Positions 1-5,328 of a stretch of 8,572 bases of DNA are shown in pieces. The DNA lies in NCBI GenBank assembly GCA_005776735.1, contig SXOM01000040.1:1-8572 (forward strand), in the 5' to 3' direction. The stretch is from Pseudomonadota bacterium (GTDB lineage: Bacteria > Myxococcota_A > UBA796 > SXON01). A program made the position numbers and the translations under genes. A model generated the notes under the pieces. That model worked only from the letters and a program-made list of their open reading frames with translations. It was not told the origin of the DNA and ran no database searches. The first letter of the stretch is position 1; every line of letters begins with the position of its first letter.

Positions 1-1
1 C

Positions 2-46
2 GTGCGCGGCGTCTACATCCCCGGCGACGACCCCTCCAACTGGTGA
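2..46 (+). CDS. 3' end of an upstream gene (partial)
   Basis: The window opens inside a reading frame that gives VRGVYIPGDDPSNW and then stops at a TGA (44-46). All fourteen sense codons end in G or C, which fits the coding style of the confident genes here and supports this being a true gene end. Too little remains to name a product. A sequence ending in a short Asp/Pro/Trp tail is not diagnostic of any family I know. No convincing terminator follows it: the next 110 bases hold several short GC-rich self-complementary stretches (for example gggcgccc at 69-76) but no T-run. Confidence 0.6.
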   Translation: MRGVYIPGDDPSNW

Positions 47-156
47 GGTCCCCGCCCGCACCGCAGCCGGGCGCCCAGCGGCCCCGGCGCGCGCCCAGGC
101 CGGTCGCGGGGCGCCCGCCAGGCGGGGTCGGCACACAGGGCCAGGGCGCGCGGCGC

Positions 157-162
157 GGGGAG
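157..162 (+). promoter_or_regulatory. Ribosome-binding site for a GTG start at 168
   Basis: GGGGAG lies five bases ahead of a GTG at 168. It is the best Shine-Dalgarno-like sequence in front of the surface-protein gene. Neither the GTG at 236 nor the ATG at 305 has a comparable purine run at a good distance. It therefore suggests that translation begins at 168, in a different frame from the propeller protein downstream. Confidence 0.45.
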
Positions 163-167
163 CTGTC

Positions 168-305
168 GTGGTAGCGCTGTGGTGGCTGCTCGCGTGTGAC
201 ACCGGCGCCGGTTCGGATGTTCGGATTCCCGCGCTGTGCAGAAGCTGTGCAGGGGCACGCTTACGACGATTCGGAACATTAGGTGTTCTCCACGTCGGGA
301 TGTGA
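168..305 (+). CDS. Short lipobox-containing ORF, possible detached N-terminus of the surface protein
   Basis: From the GTG at 168 the reading is MVALWWLLACDTGAGSDV, continuing to a TGA at 303-305 (45 residues). LLAC at residues 7-10 resembles a lipobox, followed by an Asp/Thr/Gly/Ser linker as expected for a lipoprotein start. The signal is very short and has no positive charge, so this is suggestive only. Codon quality falls after about residue 17: third positions become rich in A and T and the residues become Arg/Cys-rich. This suggests the real frame is left near the tandem repeat at 211-226. The stop overlaps an ATG (TGATG, 303-307) in the propeller frame, so translational coupling is the other reading. 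It could also be chance. Confidence 0.35.
   Translation: MVALWWLLACDTGAGSDVRIPALCRSCAGARLRRFGTLGVLHVGM
211..226 (+). repeat. Perfect 8-bp tandem duplication (GTTCGGAT x2)
   Basis: GTTCGGAT occurs twice with no spacer (211-218 and 219-226). A related ATTCGGAA lies at 269-276. Eight is not a multiple of three, so gain or loss of one copy shifts the frame. Deleting one copy puts the lipobox reading from 168 in frame with the propeller protein (codon 216-218 then 227-229), with no stop in between. The fused protein would have about 948 residues. Two copies is a low number for an active slippage tract, so a one-time duplication is as likely as phase variation. Confidence 0.8.
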
Positions 306-3022
306 TGATCACCCTCTTCTTCTTGAGCGTGGACGGTTTGGCCACCGGGGACGAGTTTGGCGCTGCGATCGTGTCGCTCCACGACCTGGACGGCGACGGG
401 CTGGACGACCTGGTCGTGGGGGCGCCCGGGGACGACTCCGCCGGCGCCGACGCGGGGGCGGTCTACATCTACGCGGGCGCCGCGAGTGAATACCTGGAGA
501 CGGCTTCGCCGACGGTGCTCCTCGGCGACGCGGGCCACGGTCTGGGGAGGGCGCTCGCCGTGGGTGACGTCGATGGGGACGGGCTCCTCGACGTCGCGGC
601 GGCCGGTAGCGGCTGCGAATGCGTGATGGTGTTCACCGGCGCCTCCGGGTTTGCGGACTCCACCACGCTCACGGGAACCGCCGGCGAGGGGTACGGGGCC
701 GCCCTCGCCGTCGGCGACCTGGACGGCGACGGGTTCGCCGAGGTGGTGGTGGGTGCGCCCGGTGCCGGCGGCACCGCCGGTGCGGTCTACGTCCACTTCG
801 GCAGCGCGGCTGGTGTGGCGAGCTCCGCCGGGACGACGCTGGCGGGTACTGCCACCGGTGACGAGCTGGGAACGACGGTTGTGGCGGCCGGCGACACCAA
901 CGGCGACGGGATCGACGACCTGCTCGTCGGAGCGCCGCAGTTCGCCGCGGGCGGCGCGGGAGCGGCACACGTCTGGTTCGGTTCTGCCTCCGGACTGGCC
1001 ACGACCGCCGACTGGACCAACCCCGCGTCGAGCTACGAGTACAGCCGAGGCGTGGCGATCGCCGCTGGGGACTTCGACGCCGACGGGTTCGCCGACGTGG
1101 TCGCTGCGGCTGGGGGGGAGGGCGACTTGGGCACCTGGTACGGAAGCACCGCGGGACCCACCGGCACCGCGTCCGGAATGGGCACCGGGGACTATGGCGA
1201 AACCGTGCTGGCCCCTGGTGCGGACGGCGACGGTGACGGGGTGGACGATCTGGCCTGGGCCTGCTGGCAGGACGCGTCCGGGACTTGGAGCTTCGAGGAT
1301 GAAAATTCGGCGTACTTCTCTGGGGACATCGCGCTCCCGCACGCCGTTGCGCTGGCGGTGGCCGGGGACATCGTGGACGACGCCTCGCGTGCGCTGTGGG
1401 TGGGTGTAGGCGGCGGAGCCGGTTCGATTCGGCTCACCGCGCAGGTTCCGGACGCGGACGGCGACCGCGTGCCGGCCTCACTCCCCGGGTACGAGTTCGA
1501 CTGCGACGACGCGGACGGCACACGGCATCCCGGCGCGCCGGAGGTGGATGGCGACGGCGTGGACAGCAACTGCGACGACCTGGACGACTTCGTGGTCACT
1601 CACACACGGGCGTGCCTCGACCTGACCACACCGGAGGAGGTGAGGCCCTGGATCGAGAACGACGTCACGCTGGTCTGTGAAGCGTGTGATTTCTTGGACG
1701 CGTCGTGGTCCCTCCTCCTGTCCAACGTCGACGCGTCGGGTAGCGGTACGGTGGACTCGGGGACGAGCACCGACCGACACGACTGGGGCGTCGCCAGCGG
1801 CGACCCCTTCGGGGCGGCGATCTATACCGAGGGGAGCGCGACCACCCAAGCGTGGTCGCTGGACCAGAGCACACCCTCCGCCGACGGCTGGCTCGGCGTG
1901 GACGCCTTCGTCGAGGATGACCAGGAGGAGGTGTCGGCCTACACTCGCTGGCCGGACGGGTCCGTCGGACGGTACGCGTGGGAGGAGAGATGGAGCTACG
2001 AATACGATTTGTGGGACATGGTCTCGTACACCCAACGGGTATCTTCTCAAGTCGACAACTGCTCGATGGCGTACACCGGCGATTGGGCGGTGGACGGCAC
2101 GAGCTACGAGTGGGACCGGTGGGAGTTCGACGATGGCAGCCACACGCTGGTGGTGAAGCTCCACCACTGGTATCCGGCTTGGTTGGTACCGTTCGTCTCC
2201 GTCGACGGCGGCCCGACCTACCCCGTCGACCCGGACACCTGGCTGCCGCTGGAGGGTACCGACGCCGACGGTGACCTCTGGCCCGTCGAATGGGACGATT
2301 GCGACGACGGGGATCCCGCGGTCTACCCGTTCGCGGACGAGTTGATCGACTGCGTGGACAACGACTGCGACGGAGACATCGGCGACGCCGACCGGGATTG
2401 GGTGGACGACTGCATCGACTGCGAGCCGCTCGACCCCGACATCGGCGGGCCGATCGAAGTGTATGGCGGAGACGACGCGGACGGGGACGGTTACCCCGGC
2501 ACCTACCTTGGTTTTCTCTGTGACCCCCCCGAAGGCGCCCGGGCCGTGGGCGACTGCGACGACGCGAACGCCACGACCGCGCCCGGTCGGGCAGAGCTGT
2601 GTCGTGACGGAGCGGACAACGACTGCGACGGCACGGTCGACGAGGACTGCTGGTACCTCGACGCCGACGGGGACGGCTACGGCGACGCCACGCGGCCGCG
2701 CCCCGAAGCGACCAACACGGTCCAAGACGACAGCGACTGCGACGACGACGACGACCAGGTCCATCCCGCGGCCCGGGACGTCCCGGGTGACGGTGTCGAC
2801 CAGGATTGCACCGGCGAGGACGCACGTGTGCCGCTGGAGCCCATCGTCTGGGACGAGGTCGAGCCGGTGGAGGCGCCGTTCGGTTGCGCGCCGGGATTGC
2901 CCGCCCCGTGGCTGGCCCTCCTCGCGCTCAGGTGCCGGCGCTTCACCGGCGCCGGACCGCGCGGCGGGCCCGGCCGCTCCTCGGGTACGGGTCGCGGCGC
3001 GGGCCCCATCCCCAGGTCGTAG
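236..3022 (+). CDS. Surface protein: FG-GAP beta-propeller, MopE-like repeats, MYXO-CTERM-like tail
   Basis: This predicted secreted, calcium-binding protein has 928 residues from the GTG at 236. Residues 33-395 hold six clear FG-GAP blades with DxDGDGxxDxxVGAPG calcium loops (near 50, 111, 161, 220, 279 and 328) and a degenerate seventh (near 377-392), which completes an integrin-alpha-type propeller. Residues 406-451 and 676-862 are MopE-like Asp/Cys repeats. Residues 452-675 are a Trp/Tyr-rich insert I do not recognise. Residues 882-902 (FGC, short hydrophobic run, RCRR) resemble a MYXO-CTERM sorting tag, but 26 Gly/Pro/Arg-rich residues follow. The start is uncertain. From 236, residues 20-36 give Arg-Arg plus a hydrophobic run (MITLFFLSV), a weak export signal. 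The ATG at 305 leaves almost no signal, and the better RBS and lipobox lie in another frame at 168. Likely role: adhesion or cell-surface contact, inferred from family. The stop is 8 bases from the convergent neighbour's. Confidence 0.85.
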   Translation: MQKLCRGTLTTIRNIRCSPRRDVMITLFFLSVDGLATGDEFGAAIVSLHDLDGDGLDDLVVGAPGDDSAGADAGAVYIYAGAASEYLETASPTVLLGDAGHGLGRALAVGDVDGDGLLDVAAAGSGCECVMVFTGASGFADSTTLTGTAGEGYGAALAVGDLDGDGFAEVVVGAPGAGGTAGAVYVHFGSAAGVASSAGTTLAGTATGDELGTTVVAAGDTNGDGIDDLLVGAPQFAAGGAGAAHVWFGSASGLATTADWTNPASSYEYSRGVAIAAGDFDADGFADVVAAAGGEGDLGTWYGSTAGPTGTASGMGTGDYGETVLAPGADGDGDGVDDLAWACWQDASGTWSFEDENSAYFSGDIALPHAVALAVAGDIVDDASRALWVGVGGGAGSIRLTAQVPDADGDRVPASLPGYEFDCDDADGTRHPGAPEVDGDGVDSNCDDLDDFVVTHTRACLDLTTPEEVRPWIENDVTLVCEACDFLDASWSLLLSNVDASGSGTVDSGTSTDRHDWGVASGDPFGAAIYTEGSATTQAWSLDQSTPSADGWLGVDAFVEDDQEEVSAYTRWPDGSVGRYAWEERWSYEYDLWDMVSYTQRVSSQVDNCSMAYTGDWAVDGTSYEWDRWEFDDGSHTLVVKLHHWYPAWLVPFVSVDGGPTYPVDPDTWLPLEGTDADGDLWPVEWDDCDDGDPAVYPFADELIDCVDNDCDGDIGDADRDWVDDCIDCEPLDPDIGGPIEVYGGDDADGDGYPGTYLGFLCDPPEGARAVGDCDDANATTAPGRAELCRDGADNDCDGTVDEDCWYLDADGDGYGDATRPRPEATNTVQDDSDCDDDDDQVHPAARDVPGDGVDQDCTGEDARVPLEPIVWDEVEPVEAPFGCAPGLPAPWLALLALRCRRFTGAGPRGGPGRSSGTGRGAGPIPRS
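332..1420 (+). repeat. Seven FG-GAP propeller blades
   Basis: This encodes about 360 residues of repeated units, each roughly 50-60 residues long. The pattern is xGxxV..GDxDGDGxDDLVVGAP followed by GAVYxxxGS. Blades 1, 3 and 4 keep the full calcium-loop plus VGAP signature. Blade 2 has AAAG and blade 5 AAAGG in place of VGAP. Blade 6 reads DGDGVDDLAWA. Blade 7 has lost the Asp-loop (GDIVDDASRALWVGVGG). Seven blades is the normal number for a closed FG-GAP propeller, so the domain looks complete even though the protein's N-terminus is doubtful. Confidence 0.85.
1451..1588 (+). repeat. MopE-like Asp/Cys repeat, first unit
   Basis: Residues 406-451 of the surface protein read DADGD, then FDCDDADGTRHPGAPEVDGD, then GVDSNCDDLDD. 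This is the usual unit: a DxDGD calcium-type loop, a DCDD turn, an HPGAPE segment and a paired DxNCDD turn. It follows the propeller directly, acting as a rigid linker before the insert domain. The two Cys residues probably form one disulfide, as inferred for such repeats. Confidence 0.8.
1589..2260 (+). other. Unrecognised Trp/Tyr-rich domain inside the surface protein
   Basis: Residues 452-675 have no FG-GAP or MopE character. The segment starts with a Cys-containing stretch (ACLDLTTPEE, then LVCEACDFLDASWSLLL) and includes a further Cys near 609. It is unusually rich in Trp, Tyr and acidic residues (for example WEERWSYEYDLWDM and YEWDRWEFDDGS), with short alternating hydrophobic patterns that suggest beta-strands. 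It is flanked by MopE-like units on both sides, which suggests a discrete domain displayed between linkers. A ligand-, glycan- or partner-binding module is plausible. I cannot assign a family. Confidence 0.55.
2261..2821 (+). repeat. MopE-like Asp/Cys repeats, second cluster
   Basis: Residues 676-862 hold at least three units. The first is TDADGDLWPVEWDDCDDGDP, with VDNDCDGDIGDAD and CIDCEP. The second is DADGDGYPG, with GDCDDANATTAPGRAELC and GADNDCDGTVDEDC. The third is DADGDGYGD, with DSDCDDDDDQVHP and GDGVDQDCTGED. The PGDGVDQDC ending is the classic last unit ahead of a C-terminal sorting tag in this kind of myxobacterial protein. The Asp density implies strong calcium binding. Confidence 0.88.
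2879..2941 (+). other. MYXO-CTERM-like sorting tag, not at the C-terminus
   Basis: Residues 882-902 read FGC, then APGLPAPWLALLAL, then RCRR. This matches the plan of the MYXO-CTERM signal: an invariant Cys preceded by Gly, a short hydrophobic helix, and a basic cluster. In that family the Cys marks the processing site for myxosortase-type membrane proteases. Here 26 more residues follow the basic cluster, whereas the family normally ends there. The hydrophobic run is also short. The tag is plausible but atypical. Confidence 0.6.
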
Positions 3023-3030
3023 CCCGCCGC

Positions 3031-3555
3031 CTACGGATTCGCGTCGAGGTAGCGCCCGAGCGCCGCGTTGGTCTCTTCCAGGTTGGGGCGCACCAGCTTG
3101 ATGATGAACGCCTCGATCTGGGGCCGCAGGGTGCCCGCGAGCAGGCGGGGGACACCGGGGATGTCGCGCAGATCGAGCTGGAGGTCGCCGCGGAGGGTGA
3201 CGCGCGCGTGGGGCCCCTCGGCGGTGATGACGTTGGTGCCGGAGCACGAGAACTTGTCGTTGAAGACGCGCAGGCCGAGCTTCCACTCGCAGCGGGTGCC
3301 CGCCTCGGTCCACGTGGCCCAGTCGTCCCACATCAGGATGTCGGGCTTGATGACGTGCTGCGCGACCTTCGGGATCTCGCCCTTGCCGTACCAGACGTTG
3401 TGGAGCTTCACCGTGCCGCCCGACTCCTCGCGGCGCATCACCTCGATCTTCTTGACGTTCGGCATGTAGGCCGCGATCTGGGGGAGCTCGTCGCGGTAGG
3501 CGCGGAACACGCGCGCTTGCGGGTGCCGGATGAGGGAGGTGGCGTGCAGTTCCAT
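3031..3555 (-). CDS. START-like (SRPBCC / DUF2505-like) protein
   Basis: This is a 174-residue soluble protein with no signal peptide or membrane segment. It begins MELHATSLIRHPQARVFRAY, a beta-strand followed by the HPxxxVFxAYRDELP helix typical of helix-grip (START/SRPBCC) domains. It continues with NVKKIEVMRREE, a central strand series with W80, W82 and W91, a ValThr-rich strand (ARVTLRGDLQLDL) and a long C-terminal helix (residues 143-170). The length is normal for a single such domain, which usually binds a lipid or other hydrophobic ligand; the ligand cannot be read from sequence. I chose the ATG at 3555 because upstream codons in the frame lose family character and overlap the divergent methyltransferase. 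It sits alone on the minus strand, tail-to-tail with the surface-protein gene. The SD is weak. Confidence 0.8.
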   Translation of the reverse strand: MELHATSLIRHPQARVFRAYRDELPQIAAYMPNVKKIEVMRREESGGTVKLHNVWYGKGEIPKVAQHVIKPDILMWDDWATWTEAGTRCEWKLGLRVFNDKFSCSGTNVITAEGPHARVTLRGDLQLDLRDIPGVPRLLAGTLRPQIEAFIIKLVRPNLEETNAALGRYLDANP

Positions 3556-3598
3556 GGGCCGCGATCGTATCCCGGTGGCCGTGATAGCCGCCCGCCCC
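3556..3598. promoter_or_regulatory. Short divergent intergenic region between SRPBCC and methyltransferase genes
   Basis: Only 43 bases separate the two chosen start codons, so promoters for both genes must overlap or lie inside the neighbouring coding sequence. Both starts sit within a CCATGG palindrome (3552-3557 and 3597-3602). The left palindrome also supplies a plus-strand ATG at 3554, in frame with the methyltransferase. I see no clear -35/-10 pair and no strong Shine-Dalgarno for either gene, so leaderless or weakly led translation is possible. Confidence 0.4.
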
Positions 3599-4849
3599 AT
3601 GGCTTCTCGTCGTAGTGATCGCCGCGCCCGCGCCGCCACCCCCGAGTGGGCCGACGGGGCCCCGCTCCGCCAGGCCCTCACCCAGCGCGCGGGCGACGCC
3701 CTGCGCGAAGGCGATGGCGCCGTCACCCGCGTCCTCGAGGGGGCGCTCCGGCAGCGGGAGCGCGTGGAGCGTGCCACGCACGGATTCCACGCCTACCCGG
3801 CGGGCCTGCACCCCGACGCGGCGGCTGCGCTGCTGACCCTCGGAGGGGGCCCGGTCCTCGATCCGTTCTGCGGCGGCGGCACCGTCCTGGTCGAGGCGCT
3901 GCTCGCCGGGCGCGACGCCCTGGGCTGCGACGTGAACCCGGTCGCCACGCTCGTGGCGCGCGCCCGCACCGCCCGCACCACCGAGGCCGAGCGGACCGCC
4001 ATGCGGTCGCTCGCCCGCAAGGCCGCCGAGCTGGCGCGCGTCGCGGGCCTCGCCAACTTCCAGAGCGGCGGCCGCGACACGGGGATGCTCCGCGCCCCCG
4101 TCCCCGACCTCGCGTGGGACTGGTACGACCCGTGGGCCATCGTCGAGCTCGACGCGATCCGTGCCCACATCGGCAACGACGCCCTGGCGCGCGCGGTCTT
4201 CTCCTCGATCCTCGTGAAGGTCAGCCACCGCGAGAGCGAGACCGCCAACCGCCACGAAGCGGCGGCGCGCCCGCCCACGACCACCGCCACCCTGTTCCAC
4301 AAGCGTGCGCGCGAGTTCGGCCGCCAACTCGAAGCGCTCGAGGCCAAGGCGCCCGCCGGCGTTCGCGCCCGTGTACACCGCGAGGACGCCCGCGAGCTCC
4401 GGGAGCGCGGCGAGTTCGGCATGGTGGTGACGTCGCCGCCCTACCCGGGTGTGTACGACTACCTCGCCCTCCAACAGCTCCGCCTCGCGTGGATGGGCCT
4501 GGACCCGGGCCTCGCCGCCCACCACGAGGTCGGCAGTCGCCGCGCGTTCAAGGCCGACCGCGCCGAAGCCATCGCGGCCTGGCGCCTCGACTCGGCGCGG
4601 TGGGTCCGCGGGGCCGCGCGGGCGCTGCGGCCGGGCGGCCGGCTCGTCGTGATCATCGGCGACGGCATCGTCGGCGGGCGCCCCGTCGACTCGATCGGGC
4701 CGCTCGGCGAAGCGGCGAACGCCGAGGGACTGGTGCGCGTGGCCCGCGTGACCGTCGAACGGTGGGACGAAGGCGCGGAGCGCATGCGGCCCGAACACGC
4801 GGTGGTGTGGGAGAAGCCCGCCGCCCCCGAGCCCGCGGAGCCGGCGTGA
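3599..4849 (+). CDS. Orphan DNA methyltransferase (N4-cytosine / N6-adenine type)
   Basis: This is a predicted S-adenosylmethionine-dependent amino-methyltransferase of 416 residues from the ATG at 3599. FHAYPAGLHP (about 63-72) resembles the N-terminal motif X. LDPFCGGGTVLVEA (87-100) is motif I, the cofactor loop. CDVNP (110-114) is the acidic strand after it. VVTSPPYPGVYDYL (276-289) is catalytic motif IV, and SPPY favours N4-cytosine over the DPPY/NPPY of most N6-adenine enzymes. RPGGRLVVIIGDG (344-356) is a late strand. About 180 residues between motifs I and IV (including KVSHRESETANRH, 207-219) may hold the target-recognition part. No endonuclease gene is nearby, so it is an orphan. 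In-frame ATGs at 3530 and 3554 are alternatives; 3530 would overlap the divergent gene. Its stop overlaps the next start. An RNA methylase is less likely but not excluded. Confidence 0.8.
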   Translation: MASRRSDRRARAATPEWADGAPLRQALTQRAGDALREGDGAVTRVLEGALRQRERVERATHGFHAYPAGLHPDAAAALLTLGGGPVLDPFCGGGTVLVEALLAGRDALGCDVNPVATLVARARTARTTEAERTAMRSLARKAAELARVAGLANFQSGGRDTGMLRAPVPDLAWDWYDPWAIVELDAIRAHIGNDALARAVFSSILVKVSHRESETANRHEAAARPPTTTATLFHKRAREFGRQLEALEAKAPAGVRARVHREDARELRERGEFGMVVTSPPYPGVYDYLALQQLRLAWMGLDPGLAAHHEVGSRRAFKADRAEAIAAWRLDSARWVRGAARALRPGGRLVVIIGDGIVGGRPVDSIGPLGEAANAEGLVRVARVTVERWDEGAERMRPEHAVVWEKPAAPEPAEPA

Positions 4850-5235
4850 GCAGCGCCGCGCCCGGGGTGCGCGGCTGGACGGACGCGGCCACGCCGCTGG
4901 CCGACGTGCGCACCGCGCTGCGGGCGTTCAACGCCGAGCGCGACTGGGCGCGCTACCACAGCCCGCGCAACCTCGCGATGGCGCTCTCGGTCGAGTCGGC
5001 CGAGCTGTTGGAGCTGTACCTGTGGAGCGCGGACGGCGGCCCGCAGCCGCCGGTGGCCGACCGGGGCCCGCGGGTGGCCGACGAAGCGGCCGACGTCCTG
5101 ATCACCTTGTTGAACTTCTGCGAAGCCGCCGGGGTCGACCTCGCCGCCGCGGTGGACCGGAAGTTGGCCATCAACGCGGAGAAGTACCCCGCAGACCGGG
5201 CCCGGGGCCGGTTGGAGAAGGCGGAGGAGTTGTAG
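4846..5235 (+). CDS. MazG/DCTPP1-like nucleotide pyrophosphohydrolase
   Basis: This 129-residue protein is the right size for a single-domain all-alpha NTP pyrophosphatase, which cleaves (d)NTPs to the monophosphate and pyrophosphate. The family pattern is clear: FNAERDWARYHSPRNLAMAL (28-47), then SVESAELLELYLW (48-60) with metal-binding Glu50 and Glu53, then ADEAADVLITLLN (78-90) with Glu80 and Asp83, and the ending KLAINAEKYP (106-115). ERDW..HSPRNL with EKYP places it nearer the dCTP pyrophosphatase (DCTPP1/RS21-C6) branch than the two-domain MazG. The GTG start (4846) overlaps the methyltransferase stop by four bases (GTGA), so the pair is probably translated together. This suggests a house-cleaning role linked to DNA methylation, such as removing modified dCTP. 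That link is inference. Confidence 0.85.
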   Translation: MSSAAPGVRGWTDAATPLADVRTALRAFNAERDWARYHSPRNLAMALSVESAELLELYLWSADGGPQPPVADRGPRVADEAADVLITLLNFCEAAGVDLAAAVDRKLAINAEKYPADRARGRLEKAEEL

Positions 5236-5328
5236 GTCGGCCACCGGGTCGACCGTCGTGCCGACCGCGCGCCAGCCTCGGCCGCCTTCGGGACGGTCGC
5301 GGCGCGGGCGCCGGGTTAGGCGGCACCG

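Noticed and set aside
13..345. A minus-strand 110-codon ORF across the left intergenic region
   Set aside because: Its translation is Arg/Pro/Ala-rich low-complexity sequence with no motif, and it overlaps the upstream gene end and the surface-protein start.
1478..4798. A 1106-codon open frame on the minus strand
   Set aside because: It lies antisense to the MopE repeats and to the methyltransferase, and crosses the SRPBCC gene out of frame. The translation is Arg/Val/Gly-rich with no domain pattern. High GC leaves few stops, so such frames are expected.
3646..4845. An N-terminal extension of the pyrophosphohydrolase back to 3646
   Set aside because: The extension is the methyltransferase read out of frame (Arg/Pro/Gly-rich). 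The family fold begins just after the GTG at 4846, and the GTGA overlap is a typical operon junction.
5236..5265. Inverted repeat GTCGGC/GCCGAC after the pyrophosphohydrolase stop, considered as a terminator
   Set aside because: The stem is only 6 bp with an 18-base loop and no T-run. This is common by chance at this GC content.
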